This document shows, one piece after another, positions 7,870 to 15,328 of a stretch of 15,328 nt of DNA. Under the pieces are notes generated by a model. It worked only from the letters and a program-made list of their open reading frames with translations, ran no database searches and had not been told where the DNA came from. The translations under genes and the position numbers were made by a program. Source of the DNA: an uncultured Chromatiaceae bacterium (GTDB lineage: Bacteria; Pseudomonadota; Gammaproteobacteria; Enterobacterales; Alteromonadaceae); NCBI GenBank assembly GCA_946481195.1, contig CAMLNG010000032.1, positions 1 through 15,328 on the forward strand, given 5' to 3'. Numbering within the stretch: position 1 is the first letter of the stretch; every line of letters begins with the position of its first letter.

Positions 7870-7893
7870 AAAACCCGGCAAAAGCCGGGTTTT
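7870..7893 (-). terminator. intrinsic terminator of htpG
   Basis: A 10-bp perfect stem AAAACCCGGC/GCCGGGTTTT (7870-7879 with 7884-7893, loop of 4), followed on the minus strand by GTTTATTTG, lies 19 bp past the htpG stop codon. Confidence 0.87.
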
Positions 7894-7912
7894 ATTTGAT
7901 CAGCACTGTTGA

Positions 7913-9835
7913 TTATTTCGCCAGTGACATCAACAGGCTATTTAACCGCGTGACAAAAGTTGCCGGGTTCTTCAGGCTGCCGCGCTCGGCCAGCAGCGCC
8001 TGTTCAAACAGCACTTCGGCCCATTGTTTAAACTGCGCTTCGTCCTGCACGTCAGCGACATGACGCACCAGCTGATGCTCCGGGTTCAGTTCAAAAATCG
8101 GTTTCACTTCCGGCACTTTCTGCCCGACCGATTCCATCAGTTTGATCATCTGCGTGCTCATATCAAACTCGTCAGTGACGACACAAGCCGGGCTGTCGGT
8201 CAGACGATGGCTGACTTTAACGTCTTTGACCTGATCGCCCAGTGCTGTTTTGAAACGCTCTGCCACGGCGGCAAATTGTTTCTCTGACTCTTCCTGGGCT
8301 TTTTTGGTGTCTTCGTCGTCCAGCTTCGACAGATCTAAGCCGCCTTTGGCCACTGAACGCAGTTTTTTGCCGTCAAATTCGGTCAGATGCTGCATCAGCC
8401 ATTCGTCGATACGATCGGATAACAGCAATACTTCGAGGCCTTTTTTGCGGAACACTTCCAGATGCGGGCTGTGTTTCGCTGCTTCGTAGCTGTCGGCGAC
8501 CAGGAAATAAATCTCGTCCTGACCTTCTTTCATCCGGCTGATATAAGCTTCTAAACCTACGCTTTGCGTTGCAGAATCTTCGTGAGTTGAAGCAAAACGC
8601 AGCAGCTTGGCAATGCTTTCTTTGTTGGCATGATCTTCGGCCGGGCCTTCTTTTAATACCTGACCAAATTCAGTCCAGAACGCCTGATATTCGCTTTGAT
8701 CTTCGGCTTTAGCCATTTTTTCCAGCATCTTCAGCACGCGCGAAGTGCAGCCCTTGCGCAGGCTCTGCGTCACTTTGGTGTCCTGCAGGATTTCCCGCGA
8801 CACGTTCAGCGGTAAATCGCTGGAATCCAGCACGCCTTTGATAAACCGCAGGTAGCTTGGCATAAACTGTTCAGCGTCATCCATGATAAAGACACGCTGG
8901 ACATACAGTTTCAGGCCATGACGGGCGTCACGGTTCCACAGGTCAAACGGCGCTTTTTTCGGCACGTATAACAAGCTGGTATAGTTGGTGTTGCCTTCAA
9001 CCTTGTTGTGGCTCCAGCTCAGAGGCTCAGTCCAGTCATGCGAAATGTGCTTGTAGAATTCGTTGTATTCGTCGTCACTGATTTCAGATTTATCCCGCAT
9101 CCACAAAGCGGTTGCTTTGTTAACCGCTTTCCAGCTGCCTTCGGTCGCCGGGATTGTCTCGCCGTCTTCTTCGCGTGCGGGTGTGCCCTCTTCCCACATT
9201 TCCACCGGGATAGAGATGTGGTCTGAGTATTTAGTGATAATGCTCTCGACTTTCCACTTGCTTAAAAACTCAGATTCACCTTCGCGCAGGTGCAGGATAA
9301 TGTCGGTCCCGCGGCTGGTTTTGTCGGCGGTAGCCAGCGTGTAATCGCCTTCGCCGGCTGATTCCCATTCCACTGCACTATCCGGCGAGCTACCAGCTTT
9401 TAACGTGCGTACTGTGACTTTGTCTGCGACGATAAACGCCGAATAAAAACCAACACCAAACTGACCGATTAACTTAGAATCTTTGCTTTGGTCGCCGCTT
9501 AATTGCGAGAAGAATTCTTTGGTGCCGGATTTGGCGATAGTGCCTAAGTGACTGATCACTTCATCCCGCGTCATACCAATACCGTTGTCACTGATAGTGA
9601 TGGTTTTGGCCGCTTCATCCAGACTAACCCGTACACGCAGATCACCGTCATTGCCATACAGGCTGCTGTCTGACAATGCCAGGAAACGCAGTTTGTCAGC
9701 AGCGTCGGAGGCGTTAGAGATTAATTCACGCAGGAAAATTTCTTTGTTTGAGTACAAAGAATGGATCATCAGTTGCAGCAACTGTTTGACTTCGGCCTGG
9801 AAGCCATGGGTTTGTTTTTGTGTTGTTTCAGTCAT
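7913..9835 (-). CDS. htpG: molecular chaperone HtpG (bacterial Hsp90)
   Basis: A 640-residue Hsp90 chaperone, cytosolic and dimeric, working with DnaK on late folding. The N-terminal GHKL ATPase domain shows [10 protein letters not shown] (E37 is the expected catalytic Glu, N41 a metal ligand), DNGIGM (83-88) and the lid and GQFGVGF segments (124-130). The middle domain includes [10 protein letters not shown] with its conserved Arg. The C-terminal dimerisation domain ends without the eukaryotic MEEVD tail, as usual in bacteria. It is slightly longer than the E. coli protein (624). ATG 9833-9835 has AAGGAGCGG-type ribosome-site sequence with about 7 nt spacing. Position between recR and adk matches E. 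coli. It has its own sigma-32 promoter and terminator. Confidence 0.98.
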   Translation of the reverse strand: MTETTQKQTHGFQAEVKQLLQLMIHSLYSNKEIFLRELISNASDAADKLRFLALSDSSLYGNDGDLRVRVSLDEAAKTITISDNGIGMTRDEVISHLGTIAKSGTKEFFSQLSGDQSKDSKLIGQFGVGFYSAFIVADKVTVRTLKAGSSPDSAVEWESAGEGDYTLATADKTSRGTDIILHLREGESEFLSKWKVESIITKYSDHISIPVEMWEEGTPAREEDGETIPATEGSWKAVNKATALWMRDKSEISDDEYNEFYKHISHDWTEPLSWSHNKVEGNTNYTSLLYVPKKAPFDLWNRDARHGLKLYVQRVFIMDDAEQFMPSYLRFIKGVLDSSDLPLNVSREILQDTKVTQSLRKGCTSRVLKMLEKMAKAEDQSEYQAFWTEFGQVLKEGPAEDHANKESIAKLLRFASTHEDSATQSVGLEAYISRMKEGQDEIYFLVADSYEAAKHSPHLEVFRKKGLEVLLLSDRIDEWLMQHLTEFDGKKLRSVAKGGLDLSKLDDEDTKKAQEESEKQFAAVAERFKTALGDQVKDVKVSHRLTDSPACVVTDEFDMSTQMIKLMESVGQKVPEVKPIFELNPEHQLVRHVADVQDEAQFKQWAEVLFEQALLAERGSLKNPATFVTRLNSLLMSLAK

Positions 9836-9922
9836 CTACCGCTCCTTTCACACTCAATTCATCGGTCTGACGGTGACTGTGGCTTGAGCCGGACAGTCGT
9901 CAACCTGTTCATTCGGCTTCAG

Positions 9923-9950
9923 ATATGAGGTCAGCAGATTTTTTTTCAAG
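9923..9950 (-). promoter_or_regulatory. sigma-32 (RpoH) promoter of htpG
   Basis: On the minus strand the -35 element CTTGAAA (9944-9950), a 13-nt spacer and the -10 element CCTCATAT (9923-9930) differ from the RpoH consensus CTTGAAA/CCCCATNT by one base. The predicted start near 9916 leaves a leader of about 80 nt before the ATG. It explains heat-inducible htpG expression independent of recR. Confidence 0.85.
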
Positions 9951-10007
9951 GGCTGTGTACCCAACAGCAGATGGTGGACTTGCGACTATCGCCGGGCATG
10001 CGGAAAT

Positions 10008-10610
10008 TCAGAACGGCTTGCGACCGCTCAGCGCATAAGACAAGGTACTGCCGTCGAGGTACTCCAGTTCCCCACCAACCGGCATACCCTGCGCCAGCCG
10101 CGAAACCTGGATCTTGTGTTTGCGGCAAAGCTCGGCGATGTAAAACGCAGTGGCTTCGCCTTCGACGGTCGGATTGGTCGCCAGGATGACTTCTTCGATC
10201 TTTCCCTGTTGCAGCTGCTGCGACAAAGCATCTAACCCGAGTTCAGCGGGTCCGACGCCATCGAGTGGCGATAGCTGGCCACGTAACACAAAATAGCGGC
10301 CGGCAAATAAACCGGTTTGTTCAATGGCAAAAAGATCTGCGGCGCTGGCGACAATACAGAGCAAAGAACTCTGACCGCGAATAGGATGGGCACAAATCTG
10401 ACAGATCTGGCCCTCACAAAAAGTCCGGCATCGCTGGCAATGCCCGACTTTCGTCATGGCTGCCTGCAGCGCGTCAGCAAGCTGCAGGCCGGCTTCCCGG
10501 TTGCGTTCCAGTAACTGATAGGCCATCCGCTGCGCTGATTTTGGCCCCACCGACGGCAGGACCCGTAACGCATCAATCAGCTTTTGTACCAGCGGCGTAT
10601 GTTTACCCAT
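10008..10610 (-). CDS. recR: recombination mediator RecR
   Basis: A 200-residue RecR, which with RecO (and RecF) loads RecA onto SSB-coated single-stranded DNA at gaps. It shows an N-terminal helix-hairpin-helix ([17 protein letters not shown]), a C4 zinc finger (C58, C61, C70, C73; an extra Cys at 65), and a Toprim domain from about residue 80 with the [18 protein letters not shown] block. The C-terminal [19 protein letters not shown] is highly typical. I chose ATG 10608-10610 with GAGG 6 nt upstream; the TTG one codon earlier is less likely. It starts 23 bp after ybaB, forming the dnaX-ybaB-recR cluster conserved in gammaproteobacteria. Confidence 0.97.
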   Translation of the reverse strand: MGKHTPLVQKLIDALRVLPSVGPKSAQRMAYQLLERNREAGLQLADALQAAMTKVGHCQRCRTFCEGQICQICAHPIRGQSSLLCIVASAADLFAIEQTGLFAGRYFVLRGQLSPLDGVGPAELGLDALSQQLQQGKIEEVILATNPTVEGEATAFYIAELCRKHKIQVSRLAQGMPVGGELEYLDGSTLSYALSGRKPF

Positions 10611-10633
10611 CAATGACCTCTAGCTACTTCTAC

Positions 10634-10960
10634 TTAGAATGGCATTTTAAAGCCCGGTGGTAACTGCATACCACCGGTCACTGACGCCATACGCTCTTTG
10701 CTGGTTTCTTCCACACGGCGGACTGCGTCGTTAATCGCCGCAGCAATTAAGTCTTCCAGCATTTCTTTGTCGTCAGCCATCAGGCTGTCATCGATGCTGA
10801 TCCGACGCACATTGTGGTTACCCGTCATCGTGACTTTCACCATGCCGGCACCGGCTTCACCGGTAACTTCCAGCCGGGCGATTTCTTCCTGCGCGCGCTG
10901 CATTTTTTCCTGCATTGCCTGCGCCTGTTTCATGATGTTACCCATGCCACCTTTAAACAT
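10634..10960 (-). CDS. ybaB: nucleoid-associated protein YbaB/EbfC
   Basis: A 108-residue small DNA-binding protein of the YbaB/EbfC family, which forms tweezer-like dimers and coats or bends DNA. It begins with the characteristic [20 protein letters not shown] helix, contains [15 protein letters not shown] and [16 protein letters not shown], and ends with a Gly/Pro-rich tail. The length equals the E. coli protein within a residue or so. ATG 10958-10960 is preceded by GAGAG. It sits between dnaX and recR, as in most gammaproteobacteria. Confidence 0.97.
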   Translation of the reverse strand: MFKGGMGNIMKQAQAMQEKMQRAQEEIARLEVTGEAGAGMVKVTMTGNHNVRRISIDDSLMADDKEMLEDLIAAAINDAVRRVEETSKERMASVTGGMQLPPGFKMPF

Positions 10961-10995
10961 AATCTGTACTCTCAGCTGTATTGATAATGGCGGCC

Positions 10996-11024
10996 AAGAT
11001 AATCACAAAGCCGCAAAATTACAA
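10996..11024 (-). promoter_or_regulatory. possible sigma-70 promoter for ybaB-recR
   Basis: In the 98-bp dnaX-ybaB gap the minus strand has TTGTAA (11019-11024), a 17-nt spacer and TATCTT (10996-11001), each matching consensus at 4 of 6 bases. It is weak, but the spacing and position suit an internal promoter. Confidence 0.28.
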
Positions 11025-11058
11025 GATTTCGCCTGTGCGCAAGACACAGACTGTTGAA

Positions 11059-13362
11059 TTAAAATACTTCCAGACTGTCCGGCAGCCATTCGGCAGCAAA
11101 ATCCTGCATCAGGCCGCACAATGCCGGGTCCTGCTGCAGCAGCTGGTGCACATAACGCCGGCGCGCCGCATCAATGCGTTGTTGCAGCGCCTGCGGGCTG
11201 GTCGGGACTTCGTCGACAAACTCAACCTGCACCTGAAGCGGCTGAGCAAAAGATTCGGACAACACCGCCTGCAGTTGCGCTCTGTTGCGCTCTGAGTCCA
11301 GATGCTTTTGCGTCGCACTGACCTGGAGAACTAACTGGTCGTCGGTCAGTTGCATACTGCTGTGCAGTAAAAACAACCGCATCAGGCCACCAATGCGCAG
11401 ACTGTCGATGCGCTGTGCCCAGGCATCGACCTGACTGCTGCTGCGTACGGCAAAGTTACCGGCATGGATCTCGCCTTCAAAACGAAGGTTGGCGTCTGTC
11501 GCCGCGACAGTTTCGACTTCAGCAATGGCTTCACTGGCAAAATCCAGATTATCCGGCTCGTCCGGCACTGCCAGGCTTTCCAGCAATGCATGACGGATAG
11601 GTTGTACCGGCGCCGGCGTGTAGTCTTGCTGCCATTGCCACAGTTCAGTGCTGTCAGCGGCTTCGCTGCTGTCGGCCGGATCTGTTTCTTCGTCTGTGAC
11701 GGTTGTGATACCCAGTGCGGCAGGCTGCGGCTCCTCATCATCCAGCAGTTCAACCGCAACGTCCGGCGCTGGCTCTGCGGGCAAATCCTCCCAGGGCGGG
11801 ACCTCTGCCGGGCTTGTCAGCGTAGGACTGACAGTAACCGGGGCTGGCACAGCAGCGACAACAGGGGTTGGTTCAGCAGATAAAACAGGCTGTGCCTGCG
11901 CTGCCGGTACAGTCGTCGTTCTGGGTGGTAATGAAACAGGCGCCTGCTGGCGCTCAGACTTTTTTGGTTCGTTCGAAGCCGTGCGTTGCAGACCACGACG
12001 GGCCAGAATACTGGCGGTCACCGAATCGATGCCGCTCTCTGGCGCTGACACTGCGACAGGCTCAGCTTCAGGCACCATGGGTGGTGACCCGGCCTCCGCT
12101 GGAATGACCGCAGCTTCCGGCTGCAGTTGTGCGACCTGCAGCTGCGGTGCTGGCGTTTCTGTTGCAGGCTGAGCCACGACCGGAACCTGCTCTGGCGCAG
12201 GAGTCGGCTGTGCCGCCGACATTGCAGCTGACAGCGCCGCCGCACGACCGGCACTGACTTCCGGCATAGCCCCGGCTTTGGCCGGCACAAACGCAATGGC
12301 GCGCAACAGCGCCATTTCCAGGCCAATGCGCGGCTCTGGTGCGTAAGGCAAATCGCGTTTGCCGGATAACAATAACTGGTAATACAGTTGAATCGATTCC
12401 GGCGCATGGGTTTTGGCAACAGCACGAACGAATGCCGATTCAGTCAAAGCGAGTTCAGAGGCACTGAGCTGATACTGCGACAAAGCCGCCAGATGCAACA
12501 GCGACAGCATGTCGTCCAGCACGGCCTGAAAATGGCTGTGGCTGCTGACGAGTTGCTGTAAATGCGCCTGCATCGCGGCTAAATCCCGGTTCAGCACATC
12601 CTGCAGCAGGATCTCCGCCCAGCTTTGCTCGAGGAAACCCAGCATCTCACGGACAGCGCCAAGGCGAATATCGCCATTGGTCTGAGCAATCGCCTGATCT
12701 GTCAGACTTAGCGAATCGCGCAAACTGCCTTTGGCCGCACGGGCCAGCAGCGCCAGCGCTTCGTCTTCAGTGGCGATGCCTTCCTGGCCGAGAATGAAAC
12801 TCAGATGCTGTTTGATCTGGCTCTGCGATAAGGCCTTTAAACTAAACTGCAGGCAACGCGACAAGACCGTGATAGGCAGCTTTTGCGGATCTGTGGTCGC
12901 CAGCAGAAACTTTACATGTGGCGGCGGTTCTTCCAGCGTTTTCAACAGCGCATTGAAGCTGTGCTTCGACAGCATATGCACTTCGTCGATCAGGTAAACC
13001 TTATAACGGCCGCGGGTCGGGGCGTATTGTACGTTGTCGAGCAGGTCACGGGTGTCTTCAACTTTAGTGCGGCTTGCGGCGTCAATTTCCATTAAATCAA
13101 CGAAAAAGCCCTTGTCGATTTCAGTGCAGGCGCTGCAAATGCCACAAGGCGTCGCAGTGACGCCCTGTTCGCAGTTCAGACTTTTGGCAAAGATGCGGGC
13201 TATAGTGGTTTTACCCACGCCGCGGGTGCCGGTGAACAAATACGCATGGTGCAGGCGATTTTGCGTCAGAGCATGGGTCAGCGCAGTTTTGACATGCTCC
13301 TGCCCCACCAGCTGACCGAAATTCTGTGGCCGCCATTTGCGCGCCAGCACCTGATAACTCAT
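11059..13362 (-). CDS. dnaX: DNA polymerase III subunit tau (and gamma by frameshift)
   Basis: A 767-residue clamp-loader ATPase subunit; tau also joins polymerase cores and DnaB. The AAA+ part has Walker A GTRGVGKTT (about 45-53), a zinc site near residues 64-79 (NCEQGV...PCGICSAC), Walker B LIDEVHML (124-131) and sensor/SRC motif TVLSRC (165-170). Residues about 361-600 are a long Ala/Pro/Glu/Val-rich linker, which accounts for the length beyond E. coli tau (643). The C-terminal part (about 600-767) should bind DnaB and the alpha subunit. At K467-K468 the codons form a slippery A AAA AAG; a -1 shift gives Val then TGA, predicting a gamma form of 469 residues. ATG 13360-13362 follows AAGGTG. 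It lies 53 bp after apt, as in E. coli. Confidence 0.97.
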   Translation of the reverse strand: MSYQVLARKWRPQNFGQLVGQEHVKTALTHALTQNRLHHAYLFTGTRGVGKTTIARIFAKSLNCEQGVTATPCGICSACTEIDKGFFVDLMEIDAASRTKVEDTRDLLDNVQYAPTRGRYKVYLIDEVHMLSKHSFNALLKTLEEPPPHVKFLLATTDPQKLPITVLSRCLQFSLKALSQSQIKQHLSFILGQEGIATEDEALALLARAAKGSLRDSLSLTDQAIAQTNGDIRLGAVREMLGFLEQSWAEILLQDVLNRDLAAMQAHLQQLVSSHSHFQAVLDDMLSLLHLAALSQYQLSASELALTESAFVRAVAKTHAPESIQLYYQLLLSGKRDLPYAPEPRIGLEMALLRAIAFVPAKAGAMPEVSAGRAAALSAAMSAAQPTPAPEQVPVVAQPATETPAPQLQVAQLQPEAAVIPAEAGSPPMVPEAEPVAVSAPESGIDSVTASILARRGLQRTASNEPKKSERQQAPVSLPPRTTTVPAAQAQPVLSAEPTPVVAAVPAPVTVSPTLTSPAEVPPWEDLPAEPAPDVAVELLDDEEPQPAALGITTVTDEETDPADSSEAADSTELWQWQQDYTPAPVQPIRHALLESLAVPDEPDNLDFASEAIAEVETVAATDANLRFEGEIHAGNFAVRSSSQVDAWAQRIDSLRIGGLMRLFLLHSSMQLTDDQLVLQVSATQKHLDSERNRAQLQAVLSESFAQPLQVQVEFVDEVPTSPQALQQRIDAARRRYVHQLLQQDPALCGLMQDFAAEWLPDSLEVF
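11940..11965 (-). other. programmed -1 ribosomal frameshift site in dnaX
   Basis: On the minus strand the heptamer A AAA AAG (11965-11959) lies in the correct frame, spanning the last base of P466 and codons K467-K468. After a -1 slip the next codons are GTC and TGA (11956-11954). Five bases after the heptamer begins a hairpin GCGCC-AGCA-GGCGC (11953-11949 with 11944-11940). Slippery sequence, spacer and hairpin match the arrangement that makes gamma in E. coli; I do not see the upstream Shine-Dalgarno-like stimulator of that system. Confidence 0.85.
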
Positions 13363-13415
13363 TTGTTCACCTTGTCGGAAATTATCCCGGCGTTTCGCCT
13401 GCAGCCTGGCCGGGC

Positions 13416-13964
13416 TTAGTGACCCGGGAAATCAACCAGGCTGTGAATAGTCAGCCCCAGCGCTTCCAGCCGCTGCTGGCCGCCTAAATCAGGCAGATTC
13501 ACCACAAAAGTCGCGTCTGCGACCTGACCACCTAAACGGCGTACCAGTTTGGTTGTGGCATCAATAGTACCACCAGTCGCCAATAAATCGTCAACTAACA
13601 GGACTTTATCTTCTGGTGTTATCGCATCCAGATGAATTTCCAGCGTGTCCTGGCCATATTCCAGCTGATAACTTTCCGCAATGGTTTCGCGTGGCAGTTT
13701 GCCAGGTTTGCGCACCGGCACAAAAGCGACCCCCATGGCATAAGCCAGTGGTGCACCGAATATAAAACCGCGTGATTCAGTGCCGACAATTTTCGTGATG
13801 CCCTGCCCACTGTAATGTTGTTTCAGATGGTCAATCACGGCTGCAAAGGCAGCGCCATCCTGCATCAGGCTGGTTACATCGCGAAATAAAATGCCCGGTT
13901 TTGGATAGTCCTGCACTGACTTGATGACTTGTTCGAGTAAGCGGCTTAATTCGGTATGCGTCAT
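13416..13964 (-). CDS. apt: adenine phosphoribosyltransferase
   Basis: A 182-residue type I phosphoribosyltransferase that makes AMP from adenine and PRPP (purine salvage); the E. coli enzyme has 183. The PRPP-binding motif is [13 protein letters not shown] (121-133) with both acidic residues. Also typical are [11 protein letters not shown] (21-31), ESRGFIFG (63-70) and [11 protein letters not shown] (84-94), the last containing the flexible-loop region. ATG 13962-13964 has no strong ribosome site (AGAGA about 6-10 nt upstream). It lies upstream of dnaX in the same order as E. coli. A terminator 29 bp upstream isolates it from the small ORF before it. Confidence 0.97.
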   Translation of the reverse strand: MTHTELSRLLEQVIKSVQDYPKPGILFRDVTSLMQDGAAFAAVIDHLKQHYSGQGITKIVGTESRGFIFGAPLAYAMGVAFVPVRKPGKLPRETIAESYQLEYGQDTLEIHLDAITPEDKVLLVDDLLATGGTIDATTKLVRRLGGQVADATFVVNLPDLGGQQRLEALGLTIHSLVDFPGH

Positions 13965-13990
13965 GGAGAAATCTCTATATTAAATTCGAT

Positions 13991-14016
13991 AAAAAAACCG
14001 CCTGCAGGCGGTTTTT
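13991..14016. terminator. intrinsic terminator before apt
   Basis: A 10-bp perfect stem AAAAACCGCC/GGCGGTTTTT (13993-14002 with 14007-14016, loop TGCA) is flanked by A7 on the left (T7 on the minus strand). It lies 18 bp past the stop of the 39-residue ORF on the minus strand. Confidence 0.88.
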
Positions 14017-14033
14017 CGGTCTGGTTGCTTGGC

Positions 14034-14153
14034 TTAGCCTAAGATACGCAACCAGGTGACCAGTGGTGGCTGGCACAACAGCAATACAAACACAGCGATA
14101 AAGCCTAACAAATGCCACACGCTGAAGGATTCTTTAAAATTCTCGTCTGCCAT
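14034..14153 (-). CDS. small single-pass membrane protein, 39 residues
   Basis: ATG 14151-14153 opens a 39-codon frame ending at TAA 14034-14036. The protein has an acidic start (MADENFKESF), one hydrophobic segment (about residues 12-27, WHLLGFIAVFVLLLC), then QPPLVTWLRILG. A clear GGAAAG ribosome site lies 6 nt before this ATG; an ATG two codons upstream would abut that site. Codons are ordinary for this genome. It is framed by the terminator of hvfC upstream and its own terminator downstream, a layout expected of a real short gene. I do not recognise a family. It has one Cys and no leader/core pattern, so it is not an obvious RiPP precursor. It is short enough to be missed by standard gene callers. 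Confidence 0.6.
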   Translation of the reverse strand: MADENFKESFSVWHLLGFIAVFVLLLCQPPLVTWLRILG

Positions 14154-14195
14154 CGACATCTTTCCAGTGCAAAATAAGGGGGCTCGATTTTAATG

Positions 14196-14232
14196 AAAAA
14201 AACCGGCAATAGCCAGCGCTTGTCACTGCCGG
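14196..14232 (-). terminator. intrinsic terminator after the HvfC-family gene
   Basis: On the minus strand CCGGCA (14232-14227) pairs with TGCCGG (14208-14203), with a small inner AGC/GCT stem, and is followed by T7 (14202-14196). It lies 44 bp past the hvfC-like stop and 43 bp before the small ORF. Confidence 0.75.
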
Positions 14233-14276
14233 TAGCGGCATTTTTATCGCAGCAATAAACGGCAAAAATCAACCTG

Positions 14277-15029
14277 CTAAGCGTTGACGAATGACGATTC
14301 AGCGTTTGTAGAAACAACAATACGACGCGCAGCAAAATCAGTCAGTAAAGCAGTTGCCTGTCCCAGCAACTGTTGCGGCTCCCAATGCGGCAAATATGGC
14401 TGTAGCCAGTCGATGTAGGTATCAAGCTGCTGGCCCGGCTCTGCAACAATCAATTGCAGCAGTGCCGCGCTCCAGGCATTCAGCTCGAGAAAACGCACTT
14501 GGTCTGCTTCGTCCCGATACAACAATAAAAACACCGGCTGCTCAGCAGGTTTAGTTGGCTGAAAGTCTCGCGAAATCTGTTGTACCGGATATTGATAGCA
14601 ACATAACCGCACCAGCGGCGACAGCGCCAGTGAACAGTCAGCGTCAAATGTCCAGGCGCATGGGCTAACCGCTAAATCTGTTGCCAGTGCCAACTCCAGC
14701 CATTCGTACTCGGCCAGCTCAGTTGCATACACCGGAATCTGTGCTGATAACTGCGGCAACCAGTGCAAAAAAGCTTTAGAGATGTCGAGAAAATATGGGC
14801 TGTGCATCGGCTCATCACGGAAAAACTGCCGGCACAGCGCCTGCCATTTGGTGTCAGACAATAACGATCGCAGCACCGGAAAAGCACTGCTGATAAAATT
14901 CTGCACGTTGTTGAAAAAAAGCTCTTCGTATACAGCCATCCGCTCCGGCCTGATCCCGTCCGGCAATGGTGCTGACGGGTCTTTAATCCGGCGGATAAAA
15001 GCCAGTTGTTGTCGCTGAAAATCCTGCAT
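14277..15029 (-). CDS. HvfC/BufC family (DUF2063) RiPP maturation partner
   Basis: A 250-residue protein. The N-terminal about 95 residues match the DUF2063 pattern, once labelled a putative DNA-binding domain (MQDFQRQQLAFIRRI, RMAVYEELFFNNV, SSAFPVLRSLL, FFRDEPMHSPYFLDIS). The C-terminal half is the variable region of the family, with ELAEYEWLELAL and a Trp/Leu-rich end. In HvfB/HvfC and bufferin systems this protein works with an MNIO enzyme to bind the precursor peptide and enable its cysteine modification. No signal peptide is seen. Its ATG (15027-15029) overlaps the stop of the MNIO gene as TGATG, so the two are translationally coupled. It is the last gene of that operon, ended by a terminator at 14196-14232. 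Confidence 0.9.
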   Translation of the reverse strand: MQDFQRQQLAFIRRIKDPSAPLPDGIRPERMAVYEELFFNNVQNFISSAFPVLRSLLSDTKWQALCRQFFRDEPMHSPYFLDISKAFLHWLPQLSAQIPVYATELAEYEWLELALATDLAVSPCAWTFDADCSLALSPLVRLCCYQYPVQQISRDFQPTKPAEQPVFLLLYRDEADQVRFLELNAWSAALLQLIVAEPGQQLDTYIDWLQPYLPHWEPQQLLGQATALLTDFAARRIVVSTNAESSFVNA

Positions 15030-15328
15030 CAGGCTGCCCCCTGTCCCAGTGCGTTTGCCTGTTGCAGCTGACGGATCTGCGCAAGTTCAGTCAGTAATTC
15101 GGCAAGCGGCGGCAGATTAAAATCGCGTTCCAGCAGCGTCGGGAATACACCATGACAGCGATAGGCATCGGCCAGTAAGGCCCAGACCGGATCATTGACT
15201 GCACTGCCGTGCGTATCAATCAGTAAATCTGCGCTTTGTTGAAAGTGGCCGGCCACATGACCGTAGCGGATGCGGTTACTGGGCAGTGCGCGCAAAAATG
15301 CAGTCGCGTCATAGCCATGGTTAACAGA
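15029..15328 (-). CDS. HvfB/BufB-type MNIO (DUF692) enzyme, C-terminal part only
   Basis: The frame is open to the right window edge, giving the last 99 residues of a protein usually near 280. The visible part reads NHGYDATAFLRALPSNRIRYGH then VAGH, followed by DLLIDTHGSAV, PVWALL and GVFPTLLERDFNLPPLAELL. This is the conserved end of multinuclear non-haem iron-dependent oxidases (MNIO, DUF692, relatives of MbnB). HVAGH and DTHG carry likely metal-binding residues. By family knowledge such enzymes modify Cys residues in a precursor, for example to thiooxazoles in copper-binding bufferins. The precursor and any DoxX-type partner would lie further right. The TTG at 15293-15295 is an internal codon, not a start. 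Confidence 0.92.
   Translation of the reverse strand, partial: SVNHGYDATAFLRALPSNRIRYGHVAGHFQQSADLLIDTHGSAVNDPVWALLADAYRCHGVFPTLLERDFNLPPLAELLTELAQIRQLQQANALGQGAA

Noticed and set aside
11648..12172. Plus-strand ORF of 174 codons inside dnaX, rich in Ser, Gly and Ala
   Set aside because: It is the antisense of the Ala/Pro-rich DnaX linker; GC-rich repeats in codons keep the opposite strand free of stops. It has no domain and no ribosome site.
13386..13414. CCCGGC/GCCGGG inverted repeat between apt and dnaX as a terminator
   Set aside because: Six-bp arms with a 17-nt loop and no T-run; the genes are only 53 bp apart and probably share a transcript.
14105..14335. Minus-strand ORF of 76 codons overlapping the hvfC end and the small membrane ORF
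   Set aside because: It runs through the hvfC terminator in another frame and lacks a ribosome site; the 39-residue frame fits better.

Overview
The window is a piece of a gammaproteobacterial chromosome of roughly 50% GC. Its core is the arrangement apt-dnaX-ybaB-recR-htpG-adk-hemH, all on the minus strand and in the same order as in Escherichia coli. The flanking genes (a SpoVR-family gene, a response regulator-CheC/diguanylate cyclase pair, periplasmic thiol peroxidase, and an MNIO/HvfC RiPP-maturation pair) suggest a free-living aquatic lineage near Rheinheimera/Alishewanella or Alteromonadales. That placement is an impression from the protein sequences, not a tested assignment. I see no mobile element, rRNA, tRNA or CRISPR array.

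Layout. 1-1166 (+): SpoVR/YcgB lacking its N-terminus at the window edge, closed by a bidirectional terminator. 1214-3210 (-): a two-gene signalling operon, REC-CheC followed 2 bp later by PAS-GGDEF. 3347-3949 (+): Tpx with a signal peptide. 4095-4601 (+): a small heat shock protein with a sigma-32-like promoter and a ROSE-like leader. 4649-6779 (-): hemH, a MAPEG protein and an alpha/beta hydrolase joined by overlapping stop/start codons. 7022-7666 (-): adenylate kinase, full length and highly conserved, but interrupted by one in-frame TGA. 7913-9835 (-): htpG with a very good sigma-32 promoter. 10008-13362 (-): recR, ybaB and dnaX; dnaX carries a complete programmed -1 frameshift signal for a gamma subunit. 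13416-13964 (-): apt. 14034-14153 (-): an unnamed 39-residue membrane protein between two terminators. 14277-15328 (-): HvfC/DUF2063 and the C-terminal part of an MNIO (DUF692) enzyme that runs off the window.

How the parts fit: two protein-quality-control genes (ibpA-like and htpG) carry sigma-32-type promoters with the same 13-nt spacer, and the first also seems to be controlled by RNA structure. The dnaX block supplies the clamp-loader and recombination proteins, while apt and adk serve purine salvage and adenylate balance. The signalling pair probably links a phospho-relay to cyclic-di-GMP. The right edge is the maturation end of a copper-related RiPP (bufferin-type) operon whose precursor lies outside the window.

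Most worth checking: the TGA inside the normally essential adk, the dnaX frameshift cassette, the heat-responsive leader of the small heat shock gene, and the unannotated-looking 39-residue membrane ORF.
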